Origin: Colletes latitarsis
Lineage: Eukaryota; Arthropoda; Insecta; Hymenoptera; Colletidae
Reading direction: 5' to 3'
Length of the DNA stretch: 64,000 nucleotides
NCBI RefSeq assembly: GCF_051014445.1
Contig: NC_135141.1
Span: 30,961,422-31,025,421, forward strand
In this document: in pieces, positions 1-14,165 of the stretch
Layout of the letters: every line of letters starts with the position of its first letter
How positions within the stretch are numbered: the stretch's first letter is position 1
The notes under the pieces: generated by a model
The model's input: the letters and a program-made list of their open reading frames with translations, nothing else
Database searches by the model: none
Told to the model about the DNA's origin: nothing
Position numbers and translations under genes: made by a program

Positions 1-3000
1 TTCGTAGCAAACACGCGGCTTCGCTGGAGCAGATCGTCGATGTGTACGACGATAACAGAAACCATCTTTCAGACGGCACCCATTAGTCTTTTCCTCGTAT
101 ATTCAGTCGCGACAGTCGGTTTACACGCGACAATCGGCGCAGACCTTCATCGGGTTGTCTCCGAACTTCGTCTTGACTAATTATAGTTCGTCTTTCGAGC
201 CCCAACCGTGTTCCGCGTGTCTCTCTTCCGACGATGATAAATAGACAGTTCTGACGCGTGGGAGTCTATCGTAAGGCATTCCACCTTTATTTCGCCCTCG
301 AGTTCCTAGATTTCGATGGCTCGTACGCATTTAGAGCGTTCGAGAACATCCAGAATATTTCCAGAAATATTAACAAAGTTATACTCCAGTTACTATACTT
401 CTTGCATCAAAGAATCTCGAATCAAAGAATAAGAAGAGCGGATCCCTGGTTTTGTAAACAGCACAAGGATCTCGAGGTACACGTATGATAAGCGGTTTCA
501 CCGCGGTAGCATAATGGTACGATATTTTTCTGACTGCTTCGTGCATATCCGCGCTGGCATGTGCGCGCAGCCTGGTGGAAATGAAAAAGGAGGAATCCTC
601 GGTCCGGTTTCCAGCTGCAAACAAAACGTCAACGAACAGGGTTGTCGTTCATTGTCTTTGCAGAATTCTTTGGGATTTCCTCGTCCACGGGGATAATTTT
701 AATAGCTGCTCCAGACACAATTTTACGTTCATCCGTTCCCCAGCAGTAATGACGTTTCACGTTTGCGATAGATGGACAAAACTTTGGCAGTATTTCGAAG
801 ATTACGATGGGCGGGAATTTTATCAAGTTCCTTTCATTTTTAACGGATCTGTTAATATTTGTACATTTTCCGTTCCAAAGAATTATTCTTTAATTTTGAA
901 ATTATCCTTCTAGAGGATTCACGGTTTTCGTTATTCGCGAGTTCGATTCTCCGGTAACGACGGGCATTGATCGAAAGACGTTATCCGTTAATTGCTGTTC
1001 TCGCGGCGACAGGAACGCTGACTCATTTCGCTCGATTGGCGCCGTTACGCGTAACGCGAGTACGCGAATCGAACTGCGATCGCAAGCAAAATCGTTTGCA
1101 AACGATCGTATCGCAGATCAGCGGCCGGATCGAATAACAATCTGGATACTCGCTCGCTGGCCAAGTCCTGGCCGATTACCAACGTTCTTTTCGATTATTA
1201 CGAAGCGTTGTATCTCCGTCGAATCGCCGGGAAGCGTTTCAAAATCGCCAGCGGGAAACGAGGATGGAGGATCGTTTTCTAGCGAACGGTTCATCGTATT
1301 GTTTGAAATACATCGCGATAAAGCGGATGATTCATCGGGAAGAGAGCGTCTTTAATCCGACAGTTTGATACTTTTCGTTGAACGAAGGACGTCGAACAAA
1401 GAGGTCCGTTGCCCGGAGCAAAAGAGCGTCTGGTCGGGGCGACGTCGACGTCGGATGCATTTTTCATCGGGAAAGAGATTTTTTTTTCTTCCCCCCCACC
1501 CATAGAATTTCAGCGAAACGGATTAGACTGCGCGCGCCTTTCTATCTATTCAGGATACCTATAGTCTCGCGGGGAAGCAACCCCTAGAGCGTCCCTTTTA
1601 CAATTTATTTCTCGACCAGTCGTGCTTAAAGGACTGGAAACTCTGATTTTGTACGAACCACAGCTCGTATTTTTAGAGCAATTAAAAATAACTACGAGGG
1701 GTGAAACCTATTTGTTCCATATAAAAATTTCATTTATTTTATATTGTACGTGTCTCTGGAGAAATTTTCAGTCGCTTTCCGGGACCTTTGTTTTCGACTA
1801 ATCCATCGAACCTGCAAACGGAACGGAGATATTTTCGCGCGCAAATTATTCCATCGTATTGTATTCGAGGAATTCGGAGAATCGAGGGTAGTTCCCAGAA
1901 CGCGGGATGTGTTCATTAAAATCGCAAACGCGCGACTTTACGCAGCCCCCGAGCGACTGACACTTTTTATCGCGAGCCAGAATCAACGTTCCCACGCGAG
2001 GGATTAGATAAAAAAGGGGAAAACAAATTCCACCGCCGCGACCTCAGTTTTTCTCTCCAAGAATGGTGTGCAAAAAAAAAAAAAAAACGGGTAGTTTTAA
2101 CGCGCCCCGAAAGCTGCCGCCTGCACGCGGTCTACGAATCGACAACAAGAAAAATCCGAAAAATCCCAGCGGGTGAAAATGCCGGCCACGTATCCGGGCA
2201 CTCGATTTTTTTTTCAAATTACAAGCCATTATTCTCTCAAGTATGCGGTGTAAGTAACATTTTAGCTATTCCGCGTAAAATGATGTTTTGTGTTCGTTGT
2301 TTAAAACGCTTCTACACGCTCAGAAACGATGGAAGAATGTTTTTAAATTCTGGAGTGGAGTAACTATTGAGATGGACATACTCTGATGATAAATAGAAGA
2401 CAGCTCGAAGGTTTCAAATCCAGTGTTAACTCAAATTTGAAGAATTTGTTCTTACACCATCATGGCTGTAAACCCGCCATATCGTGAAGGAAGAAAGAAT
2501 AATAGGGATTAAAAAATTCTTCCTATAACATAAATTTTAACTAAAAATATCGCTGGTTTCGGGGTAGTTTGTGACTCGGAATATTTTATTTTGAAAAATA
2601 AGAAGACATTGGTGCAGGAAAGAAAGTTCCTTCCGGGGGCGTTTGAACAATGGGACTGGGCAAAAAAAATTGTTCGAACCAGAGAGGAGGGGAGAGTCAG
2701 GGTCGAAGGAAGAATGAAAAATGGCGGAGCAGGAGGAAGTTGGATGAGCGATGGAAGCGTGGAGAGAGACTCGGACGCAGGGTGGCTCGAATCGTAGGAA
2801 CGGGTAGAGAAAAGCAGCCCCCGGAGCGTCCCTTTTGAGGTTAGGCTTCCAGCAACAACCCCTCTGTATCGCCGTGGGGTTACGCGTACGTCGAGTTCCA
2901 AAGGTAGTAGGTCACACGGAAGCGTCACGAGCTCACGGAGGGTGATTCGTCAAAGTCGAATCATCGTGGTCTGCGCGCGGGGATAAAAGGCGAGGAGTCG

Positions 3001-4031
3001 CGGTGAAACGAGAGCCCCGTTTGATGTCGCCAGACCTCGATGAACCCTCCTCGTCGCTGATAAGCGAACCTAACGCCCACTTTCGTCGCGCGAAACTCAA
3101 ACGCCTACGTAGTATCGACGAAATCAACCTCCATTATCGTTTCGAAATTGTTCGTTTCGCGTTGTCGCAAGTATCATTAACCCTTTGCGCTCCGAATTAT
3201 ACTTCAATTTCGTTGCCAGCGGCTCCCAACGATTTAATCAAATTGCTCTATGGTAATCTCTTTGGTTTGGACTTGAAAAAGTGTCGAGTGACAATTCCTT
3301 TTCTCGATGCAAGATTATCTAAAAGACAATAGACAAACTTACTGAGAATCTAAAAGAATCCTTTCTACTCGAAATAGTTTAAAACAGTCTAATAAGAAAA
3401 GAGAAATAATTAAAAACAAAAGTGACGTGTACGGTTAAATTGGCGAACGAGTCGTCGAATAATGCAGTTAAACGGTTAAACAAATTTCACCAAACGAGAA
3501 CGAGTGGTTTGCAATGGTTCTCCGATTCGTTTAACGTTTCTAACCGCGTATTAACAGGGATGATCGTTAAGGGTGCGCCCCTTTATCGTTCCATTAGCGT
3601 CGGCGCGGTATACATTTTAATTAATGTCTGTATTCGTATGCGCACGTGCGCCGGCGTTAATTACACGTTATCGCGGCTAATTGCTTCTTAAACCTTTTAT
3701 CGCGACGGCAGGGGAGGGGGGCCAAAGAAGAGGAAGTGGAAGTGTCGACGAGGGTTATGGGAAAAGCGTTTAGTTCCAAGTCCGACGACGTGGCTTCCAC
3801 TTCCGGGTTTATGGCGTCCGCTCGAGTTTGAGGGCCCTCTCTAGTTTGGGGGATAAAATGCGCTGGTTATGCCTCTTCGCGTTCCTTCCATTTCGAGCTT
3901 TGAAACCCGCGCGTCGAAATTATGACGGAATTCGAAAAATTGTCCTGTACTAATAAACAGTGACAAAATAAACGGAGTTCTTTGTTAATTTCGTACACGT
4001 ACGAAGTTTGACATTTACTTATTTACTTTTA

Positions 4032-4180
4032 TTAATCTTGTTTACGACTTTTTACAGTGACTGGAATTTTGTATAACTCGTGATAAATTTCTAGGTGTCG
4101 CAAGCTGTGTCGCATCCAGTGCCCAAACAAAGCTGCTTCTGCCATCGACCCGATCGGTGTCCGGTTCCACAGGTAGGAAA
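4032..4180 (-). CDS. weak candidate terminal exon, product unknown
   Basis: On the minus strand, a polypyrimidine-rich stretch ending in ttttatcag (RC of about 4181-4189) is followed by an open frame of about 49 codons. It reads SYLWNRTPIGSMAEAALFGH and continues to a TAA at 4032-4034. An AATAAA-like word overlaps the stop on the same strand. Acceptor, open frame, stop and poly(A)-like signal in this order resemble a last exon. I recognise no family, there is no visible upstream exon, and a frame this short arises easily by chance. This is sequence pattern plus inference only. Confidence 0.15.
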
Positions 4181-7100
4181 CTGATAAAACAAACAAGTTA
4201 TCGAAACAAACGATCGCGGTCAACGGCTCCTAAAAATCAACGAATTTGTTCAAAGAGTATTAAAACGCAGAAAATACAGAAAAGGATCGAACCATCTTTC
4301 TCGGAAGTATCGATAACCTAATAACCGTACGGGGACCGTAACTTTTTATAAATTTTCCTGGCGAACCTGGATGGCGTAACAAAGCGAGCGGCTCTCGAGT
4401 TCGGTCGTCGTGGAACGCGTAATTGATAGGATAACGAACGAAATCACTCGTGTCCGGGGATAGCGAACGCGACGTAATTGCAAAAAGCGATCGCGTGTTC
4501 TAAACCACGGGGTTAATAGAGAGAGTTTAATGGTTATTAATCGCATCGAACGTACAGAGGTATCGTTAAAGAGCTCCCGTTTCAGTCCCGCGAATTATAA
4601 ACGAGCTGCAATCCCAACAGCCAGAGTCCCGAAACGAGATTTCCCGTTGTAGCACGGACACGAGAATCGATGCGTTTACCGGCGATTTATACGCATTAAT
4701 TTTCATTTGTCCGCGACATTTTTCTCGAACGACGATCTCCGTTGATTTTCGACTCGCGAGAGTGACCGTTTTGGGAGACGATTGACAACGAAAAAAAAAA
4801 AAAAAAATACAGGCGAATATTAGCATACAGTGGAATATCCGCGTTGCACGAACCGACAGGAAATTTGCATCACAGCTCGTTTCGCGCGAATTTCGTAATG
4901 GATCGAGAATGAGGTACGTCGCGAAGAGTGGAACAGGATTAAAAACTTATGGCGAGCATACCGATCGACGCGTTCGTGAAAATAATACCGTACACGCAAC
5001 ACCTACCGAAAATCCATTCGACTGTGCCCGTTTAATCCCGCTTCGAACCAGTTGCTTACCTTAACAGTGTTTCATTTAGGCGACATTTTCTTTGCCCGGC
5101 ATTAAAATTCATTCGAACTAGTTACCCGTATCGTAGGACCAAAGTAATGTTTAATATCGGAAGATTATAAAATCTATCGTCGCTGTACCAATTTGCGCGG
5201 ACGATTTTGCTTTATGCGCGCGTTCACAGCAATCGCGATTGTTCTGGCTCGTTTTAATTAAAATCATCCAACTAAAAGTGGCAGCTACGTGAATTTCGAT
5301 TCTCATTGCTCGCGTATCATAGAATTCTTTTTTTTTTTTTTGCAATCGAACAAATACAAAAGTGGAGTTAAAAAATTCGTCAGGGCTCTCTACGTTCGCG
5401 AGGAACGAACGTGTAAAATTGGAGATCGGAATTTTGGTCACGATTTTCGAAAGCGAGATTAAAGTCCAGTACATTGTCTAGCCTTGGATAATTTTTGATC
5501 ATTATTACAGATTGGTTATTTCCATTAAAATATGTCTCGATGAAATAATTAGTCTTTACAAATTCACAAGTTCCAAGATTCAACGAGCCAGTTGCTTAAA
5601 TCGTAGTTTTTGCAGCACGTTACGACACAGTTTGTAACGAATTCATTTGCTCCCGGTAAAACGAACTGTAATAACAGACGATCCGCAAGACGGAGCTGTA
5701 ATTTTCAATATTAAGTCTTGTACGAGTTAGCACTGCGCAAGAAATATAAGATAAATTATCGTAAATGGTACAACGTTGGCTCTCCTCGACGTTTTACGCG
5801 CTCGGATATAGTTGTATAGTTCCATGTACACGTTTAGCGCTCCTAACCGTTAATCGCATCATAGGTTTTTATAACTGGTGGAAATTTGTAGCAACTGGAG
5901 CTCGAGAAACGTTAAATGTTCGTTCTTATTCCCAGGAACGCGCACCTGATGTTTCTTCGCGCGATCAGGAAGTTCAAATTTCGTTGAAACGCCAACTGGT
6001 ACTCGAATCATTTCTATCATTATATTAGTATTTAATATTAATCATATAATCATTCACAATATCGACAATAATGTCTTCTATAAATCGAGCTACGATCCTC
6101 TTAAATTTTTGAACAGATTCGATGAGAAAATTTCGATCAGAAAATCTTAAAAAGATATTTTGAACGTTTAAATATCAGGGAAGTTGTTCCTGAAGAAAGT
6201 TGGTTCTTTTTCCATCTTTCGACGAACGTTCGGTCTCGGTTAATGAAAGACTTCAGTTTCTCTCGGGTTCGACGAAGACAGATTCGCGCGCTTCCGTTTG
6301 AAATGACCGTCACGCGTCTTGGAGCGCCGCGAGAGGCAGAATTTGATTTTCGAACGCTCCCTGTCGCCGTTCACCGAAGTGAACGGAGGCGAACCAGCTC
6401 CAATTAACACTCACAATTATCCAGCCACCTGTACGGGCTAGACTACGTCGCGATTGATCGGCCAGAGAGGCGGGAAACCGTGACAGAGGTCGACCGCGAA
6501 TACGAAAAACTGACGAGAGAAACGCGGACGATGTCGCGTATCGTCGAAGAGGAAAAGGGACGCCCGTAGCGCTAGCGCAATTACAATTAGCATAGTTTTT
6601 CGTGAGAATTAGTCGCGGTTGGGAAACTCTGCGTACGATTGCGCGTCGTTTCAACGAGAGTCTCTAACGGGTGACCCGAATTCCCGAGCGGTGTCTACGA
6701 CGTGCCACGGACAGGAAAGGACACGATGCACACGAGAATGCGTCGTTTCGCGCATAGTAATCCGCATAGTAGCCTCAAACCGCGTCAGAACAGTTATTTT
6801 CATTCGTGCATCGTCGAAATAAACATTTTATTCCGTGGCTGGAACCGAGACGAAAGTTAAAAATTACAAAGAGAGGCGCTCAGATTTTTTCGATGGAAAG
6901 TTTTTATTTTATTTTTATTCCGCGTAATTGCAAGCATATAAAAATGAATATTAATCTGTTTCGAGAGTTTACGGCGAGAGGAACTGGTCGATCGAATGAG
7001 TTCTTTGCCCTATAATTGGCTGTTTGCTTGGAAAGGCTCGTCTATGAATTGTCAATTTGAAACCGCGACCGATAAAACATTCACCTTGAGAGCAACTTTT

Positions 7101-9874
7101 CCGAATTAATTATCTCGCGAGTATTTTCCGCGTGGCTGGAAAACAAGGTTGTGCAACGTGCAAACGATGCACTTTACAGCACGAACAACCAATAAAGGAC
7201 GATAAGTCAGTATGTCGGTTAATTCGTTCGAGTAGGTTACGCGGTGTAATTACGGTTCACGATAACGAGCAACGTTTGTGCCGCGGCGATTATACTAGCT
7301 CGAACGGGAAACTTGTAACAAAGCTAGAATAAAAACGACGAACGTATTTTAATAATACGCGTTTCGATCGTTAGGCTTTTTCGATATAGTTATCGAGAAA
7401 CAAAGTTTCGTAAGCAAAGAAGGAAATAGAAACGGTTATATAGAATTTTTATCTTCCGCTCTAGAGCGTTCGAGTTCGTTTGAATATAAAACGAACCTAT
7501 AGAATTAAATGGTGAAATTATAAAACGTTCTCTGTTTTCGCCCGATTTATCTCTATTTGATTACCGTTGATTGCGAAATCATCGAAACGAAAGAGAACTC
7601 GGAAGCTATGAAATAAATTTAAAATCGACTAATGAATTGTCCTGTCGGGGGAAAAAGTAATAAAGAGCAGAGAATCGTATCGATTCAACAGATGTCTAAT
7701 GCGAGGGAAACGCGGGGGATTTTTCGTTCGTACCCGATATTAGGTGAAAATGTTTTGTCGCGAACAATTCTCACGAATATATTTCTATTATCGAGCTCGT
7801 CGCATTTCATCTCGTTCGAGGGCGTTTCATCGAAAATAAATGCTCGCCCATTGTCGGCGGATCGGACAATAAAACACGATTTAACGTTCTTCGATCGCGG
7901 GGAAGACCGCTGGTGAAATTTTCAAGTCGTTCCATCTCATATAATTATAGCCTTATTTTTCTTGTACGAGGTTCAGAATGCTTCTTATCTCTTGATGTAT
8001 CGTTTCAGTCAAATTGCATCAGTTTTTATACCGAATCGCTGTTTCGCATCCTATTATCGTTATAGGTTGCAAGGTTATTCGAACGCATTAACGAATGCAC
8101 GGATCTTTTGGAATGAATGCGGCGAGGAGCGTTGGAAAAAGTCAACGGAATTGCTAACGGCATTCGCCGGCCTACACGTACGATCGATACAGTTTTGCAT
8201 ACCGAAGGTGGTACGGCGATCATTTATGTAAGTGGAATAAATTGCTATACTTGACCGATCCGATGAAATACGAAATTTAATACGTTCGTAGATGTTTAAA
8301 TAGCAGAACCGCGAACGATCTCGCAGATAATCACGGCGTGCAATTAAATTACATCTGAAGTTACGCGCGTTACAAGGGAACAGAGGAACGAACGAAATAC
8401 AACGCGCGTAGTCGTTGAAATTAAAATCCACGGTACAAGACAGAATCGCAGAGTCCGCGGGAGCACGTTTTACTACGCTGTTCAAATTTGTTTTCGCGAT
8501 AACAACGTCGTAATTAAAACCCGTTAATTGAATATCGCCGGACTGCCGAATATTCCCGATCTAATTGCGTTGTTTTATCGTTGCGTGTAATTGACGTTCC
8601 ATAACGAACTCTTTTCCGCCCGCTTGCTGCGCGCGGCGCAGTATTATACGTATAAACAAGCATCGCATTTTAATTTCGTTGGATCGCGTACGATCGGGTA
8701 AATATCCAGAGAATTAAATTCTTTAAAATTTGTTTAAATTGCAAACTGTCTTTGCAAGGGTTAAGAAATCTCCGTTTATTTTTACCGACGCGTTGATCAC
8801 GAGTTCCGCGAATCGGTCGGCCAATTAAAAGGATCGACGCGCCTTAAATGGCGGGGTATTTAATTAATCGTGTGTGTCCCCCTCTGTCTAGAAGCGCCGC
8901 GGCGTCTCGTGGTCTCCGTAAGTTGGACCCTCGCGATCGTTGGAGTTTAATTAACGTCGTCCGTGTCTTAGGATCCCATATCGATCTCTCGTTCAGCTCG
9001 GCCAGGCAAATGGTCGTTCGCGGTCGAATCGGTCGCGTTACGAACAATTTGACCCACGTATCGTCGTTCCTACGTGTGCTGGCAGCACGGCCTCGCGTAT
9101 ACGTGGCCTATCTAGTCGACGCTCTGTTTGTCCCCGGATCCGGATGCACCTGCCGCAAAGTGCATACACTCGCCAGCGCGTCCGCGCGATACATCATTAC
9201 GCGCGCGTAATCAACAGCGATATATTGTCCGGTCGCACGCGCCGGCCAACTTGCATTTTCGGAAGGGAATTTCGCAGGATCCACGAGGCCTCTGCGTGCC
9301 CTCTCATAATTTTAATAACCGCACGGACAGTCCAGAAAGTCTTACGAAGCATCAGAATTTATTTAACGCTAGATTTGGAGACATCGATCGTTGGGTTTTT
9401 CCTTTCATGAATTTTTGAGAGAATAACTTTGCCAGTACTGTAATTGCTTTGTCGACTCAATAGATAATGGTCTTCCCTTCGAAGTGACCGAATTACTCGA
9501 AGAAAGTGGATCGCGTGGTGTTCGGTGACCATTTTCGCGAAAACGTGGAAATCCCTGATATCGAGGGAAACGCGACGAGGTAAGATCTCGTCAAACAACC
9601 TGGCAAGCTGGTGGGACGTCCCGGGGCGCTCTCGCGTTGGAATCGCGAAACGTTCCACCCGCTAAACACCCATCGCATTTTCCCTCGCATTATTCAGAGC
9701 ACTTTGCGAGCCATTAACCGGCCCGCGTTTCAATTCGCGCCTTCGACTGCCGCCTCCGCTCTGAAATTCAGTTAAACCGCCGACAGTTTCTGGACAATCG
9801 TCGCCCCGTTCGTTGGAATGCGCGCGCGTTTCCACGTCGCGTCGCGTGCACACTGGCAACTCGCGATGAAAAGA

Positions 9875-9896
9875 GGACGTGTGTGCACACACGTCC
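9875..9896. repeat. 22-bp perfect palindrome
   Basis: The half-site GGACGTGTGTG is followed directly by its exact reverse complement, giving a 22-bp palindrome without a spacer. It contains a central GTGTGCACAC block of alternating purines and pyrimidines flanked by ACGT cores. Whether a protein binds it cannot be said from sequence. Confidence 0.9.
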
Positions 9897-10001
9897 CCGT
9901 GAAATCTCGTTTACGAGGGCTAAAGGGGACACGCTTCTCGCGACAACCGAGCGGAGAACCCGGCCAAAAGCAATTTCGGCTAAACCCCGACTCGTCGGTT
10001 C

Positions 10002-10019
10002 CTCTCTCTCTCTCTCTCT
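10002..10019. repeat. (CT)9 microsatellite
   Basis: An uninterrupted CT dinucleotide run of nine units lies in a GC-rich patch. It is a simple repeat with no gene assigned nearby. Confidence 0.95.
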
Positions 10020-10419
10020 GTTTCTCACCGAGAACGTCTCTTTCCTATCTCGCCGCCCCCGCGTCCGAACTACGTGTCCGCGTCCTCTTCGTGGCCGTGG
10101 CGAACCGTCCTGTTCCCGCTCCCGTTTCTCGAAAGCGAATGCAACGACGCTGCCGATAAGGAGATTGAATTCTATGCTCGCGTAATGATCGCAATAACGG
10201 TCGAGCAGATAAGCGGCCCTGGTAAACGATCGAGGAAATGGAGGACCGATGCTTCCGAACGGTCCTCCAAGTTAGGCAGGACGAAACGAAGTTTGCCGTC
10301 GAATTGGACGTAACCAGCCACGAGCTATTTACCGATGTCCAGTCGAAATCGGGTCGCCAGCGACCCACGTCTGTTTATCGTGTTTGGAAGCTTAGCAAAA
10401 TTACTGAATCTTAGGACAA

Positions 10420-11375
10420 TCTAACAGCGCGTATTAAAAATAGTTAAAATTTGCACACGAACAGTTCCGAAATTACTAATGTTTTTTTAATAATTGAGCC
10501 ACTGTTGGCGGCGGTGAACCTTCCCCTTTAAAATGGCTTTTGGTTTTTGTCGATACGACTTTCCGTTTTCGAGATATCGCAATTTATGTAAAAAGGTAAT
10601 TTTCTTAATTCGACGTTCCGCCTTACGAAAGCCTATACACGCGTATTAAAAGTACTAAAACTTTAGACGCGTGCAGTTCCGAAACTACTAGTGTTTTATC
10701 AATAATTGGACCACTGTTAGAAGCGGCAAACCTTCCCCTTTAATGTGGTTTTTGGTTTTTGTCGATACGACTTTCCGTTTTCGAGATATCGCAATTTATG
10801 TAAAGAGATAATTTTCTTAATTCGACGTTCCGCCTTACGGAAGCCTATTCACGCGTATTAAAAGTACAAAAACTTTAGACGCGTGCAGTTCCGAAACTAC
10901 TAGTGTTTTATCAATAATTGGACCACTGTTAGAAACGGCAAACCTTCCCCTTTAATGTGGTTTTTGGTTTTTGGCGATCCGACTTTCCGTTTTCGAGATA
11001 TCGCAATTTATGTAAAAGTGTATTTTTCTTAATTCGACTATCTCTGTCTCCGTCTGACGCGTCGGACCTCCTTGTCGCACGTTGACCCACTGACCGAGTG
11101 ACCGAGTGACGTCACGTTTACTATTTACTACGGTCACGTGAATTCATTGATCTCACGACGTAAACAAACGTAAACAGACCCTTCGGTCTCATCCGATCGA
11201 CTTGAAATTAAAATCCTCATATCTCCGGAACTAATAAAGCTATCGACTCGTACGAACGCTCGTTTTAAAGGGCATTTCATCCTCCATCCGATGACTATAC
11301 TAACTACTATATTTTATGCTGTCTTCTACGTTTATTTTCACATTTACTTCGACGCTATACACCCAAAGAAGTTTC
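10420..11375 (+). mobile_element. R1 interspersed element, copy 1 (212-bp tandem subunits plus tail)
   Basis: Three subunits follow one another with an exact 212-bp spacing: the word cgcgtattaaaa begins at 10428 and 10640, and its third form at 10852. Each subunit carries ttccgttttcgagatatcgc and a stretch of the form ggttttTGgtttttg. From about 11036 the tandem part gives way to a unique tail with short repeats of accgagtg, a tgacgtca site, and the words tctccggaactaataaagc and acccttcgg. The whole block recurs in reverse complement at about 40495-41268, including the tail, so this is an interspersed element and not a purely local satellite. There is no transposase frame and the class cannot be assigned. 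Both boundaries are approximate, set where similarity to copy 2 fades. Confidence 0.85.
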
Positions 11376-14012
11376 AGCCCTTCCCACCGATTGTACGACC
11401 GATGCGCGATAAAATTGGATTATAAATTGTGCGAGGAAATTCGACGTCTCGAACCCGTAAAAAATCAAAGGACAGTGTGTAGGTGGCGGATTATCGTCCG
11501 CGGACGCGATGTCGTAACCGTGGCTCGAACGATGGGGCTCTCGGCCGATGTCTCCGGCGTGTCAGGGGTTTTGCAGTCGCGCCACGTTCCCCAGGTCGCA
11601 ATTTCATCCTCTTTCCGTCGGAGTGCATCAGCGCGCGTTTTGTATGCGCCGCGGCGCGGGACGATTGCAGATTAATCGAGCAGTGAAATTACCGTACACG
11701 ATAGGTGAATACGACGCCTCCGGTGCGCGTTTAGGGGCGCGTAACGGATGATCCGCATTCCGTGGGTCTTACAATAAAGCAACCGGAAAGTCGGAGCTGA
11801 CTGATGCTCGCGAGAACGCGTCCTCCGGCGTGGAATGATTTATGCGCTTCCACGCCTTGCCTCTCGCCCCCCCGCGCTGATTACACCTTTTCAACGGACT
11901 CCGTCGTTCCTCCATCAGGTTTTGTTTCGCGGTTCTGCCTCTTTCAGAGCCCCGAAGAGCCTTGCATTCTTACCCGTGAGTTTCATAGTTCGTAACAAAT
12001 AAGTTACGGTTTCAAATTTCAGCAATTTCGTAACCAAATTATTCTCCGATGTATCTTTCACTTGCTATAATTGCAATTAAACAAATTCGTTCTCCGTATT
12101 GCGAAGGCCATTATAAAAAAGAAAAAAAAAAAACGGTAGAAAGGATGAACAATGGAGAAGCGAACCGAGAAATGGAAAAATTCTCGTCGCGGCGCATAAT
12201 TAACGCAGATTCGTTTCAAAGCGCGACGCAATTTCCCGCGAGCGTTACCCGGCGGGAAAGGTGTCGCGTTGACATATTTCTGAACTGCAAACTACATCCC
12301 GAAATCGCAATCTACGCGATACTTCTTATCAGAGCGACTCCTGCGCCGGGATTTCAGTTACCCGCGCACGGAGCCGTAATTATCTCGCGACGCGATCCCC
12401 TAGGCAGAACGTTATTACTCTCAGCTATCATTTGTCACGGCGAATTAGGAGTGTACGTTGCCATAATTGGTGCACCATCGACCTGCTCGAAAACTCCGAC
12501 GATACAGAGGATCGAGTACCCTTCGCGTCGCTCACGATTTTAGCGATAAAAATGTGAATATAATTCTGTAAATTCGTGAGGTTCCCTCGTATACTAGAAT
12601 ACCATAGATGTTATCCTAAAATAGCACGCTATGAACAATGTTGCGATTAGGAGAATTTAAACAAACTTGACGTGGGAATGCTGAAACGTAGTTTGATTAC
12701 ATTCGCCCGCGATACGATTACAAGCAATCGTACCCTAATTACAGGATAATTAAACAGTTATCGTACATTTTGAAGATTTACGATCGCGATTACGCGTAAT
12801 TACCTTGTGGTTACACGCAGCAGAATCGTGGCGGGTGTAATCAGATTACATTCTTGCCCTGACTCCCGTCCCCGCCCATTTATCTTTTCCGTCGTGCAAG
12901 TTTTTCCCGTCTAAATTGTAGCCTTGTACTTTTGTAATTGCGTGTCGATTAATTAACGGACGATCGGGTTTAATATCTTGGGCGATGGCGACACGTCGGC
13001 TCGTTGGAGCACGAAATTCGTACGAAAACGAAAACGGTAACCGGTCGTGAAGCATAATCCTCGAGATCAGCGTAAATTGCTCATTGTCCGAACGACGTGC
13101 GCGCCAAAGGGTTATCTCGCGTGTTCTCGAACTTGGCGCAGACATAATGAGCTTCCGTTGAGCGCTATAACGTGCCTGCGAGGGCACACTTTCGCATAGA
13201 TAAGGCCACGCGACCTACACACGCCGAAAGTACACGACACGAAGTCCCGTAACGAGTTAACTCGGATAATGAGTTTATGGTACCGTGTGCAAGATATACC
13301 GGGATTGGATTGAGACATGAATCCAGCTCGTCGAACACCATGTTCTGCCCTTGACTCGCTTAAACGTCCTGTTTTCACCGGTGTCGCGATAACGAACCGC
13401 TCGGAGAAGCTTCCGCCTCGTCTATGCTTGTTTCTAAAATCGCCGCGGAACTGAATCGATTGGAAATTTTTAATTAACGCTTAATTAACGGGCACCGTGT
13501 ATCCGTTCGCGCGAAAGACTATCGGCGATGCCAGGAACTGAAAAATACGCAACAAAGAGGACTTCCCGAAGGACTTTCGCCCGTGAGAAACTTATTTAAT
13601 AACAGAAAACTCCCTTCGGTACAGGATCAGATATTAAAAAAAAAATAAAGTCTACGTCCCCGAGGGAAAGACTAAAATCAATTCGTAGGAGGCTTCGTTT
13701 TCGAGAAAATTTAGTTCGTGCGATTCGATGAAACCGTAAATAGAAAAGTTACGTAAAAGTGCGCGTGTACGTGTAATAACCGTGCATTAGAATAATTATA
13801 TTGTTTATTTGATGTAACAAAATTATCTAGCAAAGCGAATATGTGCATTAATTTACCGAAATTATTTACATACGCTCTAAAATAATAGAAGTAATTAAAT
13901 TCAGTTTCCAGCAGGACAACCTGTAATCATCGTTTGCATTGTGCATCTCTCTTTGTACACGTTGCACAATGAAAACGTTATTAAATTATTAAAGCAAATT
14001 GCACTATCTAAT

Positions 14013-14165
14013 TCGCATATTTCCTGGACGCGTTGTTATCGTGCGCTCGTAATGCACGGTCTTCGTCGATCAATAGAATTCGTAACGCCAAGGTTTCACC
14101 GCATTGTAAGTACCGAGTAACCGTGCGTACTGTTTGAGTTTTGCATAAAGGGAACATGATTCCAA
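14013..14165 (+). repeat. diverged dispersed repeat, copy 1
   Basis: This segment aligns by eye, with small gaps, to about 20862-21009 on the same strand. Shared blocks include atttcctgga[c/t]gcgttgt, aatgca/gatgca followed by a cgatgat/cgtcgat region, cgtaacgcc, and the end block aaacatgatt/gaacatgatt. Similarity is moderate and interrupted, as expected of an old repeat pair. Class unknown and coding not supported. Confidence 0.45.

Larger units (their letters stand above)
1..10419. other. gene-free stretch, no recognised gene
   Basis: I see no recognisable gene here. Frames are short, overlap on both strands and have no domain signatures. The first 180 bases are open in frame 1 and end at a TAA, but the stretch is too short to judge and could equally be chance or the end of an exon from outside the window. 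The stretch holds A16 at 2072-2087, A17 at 4791-4807, T14 at 5328-5341, (CT)9 at 10002-10019, several palindromes, and one weak candidate exon at 4032-4180 on the minus strand. GC-rich patches at about 8620-9300 and 9600-10370 carry overlapping frames on both strands, which argues against coding. Confidence 0.6.

Noticed and set aside
1091..1106. 16-bp perfect palindrome ATCGTTTGCAAACGAT
   Set aside because: About one palindrome of this length is expected by chance in 64 kb; the same applies to TTGCCCCCGGGGGCAA at 53924-53939.
12049..12543. 164-codon plus frame starting with ATG
   Set aside because: It runs through an A-rich simple tract giving KKEKKK and shows no family resemblance.
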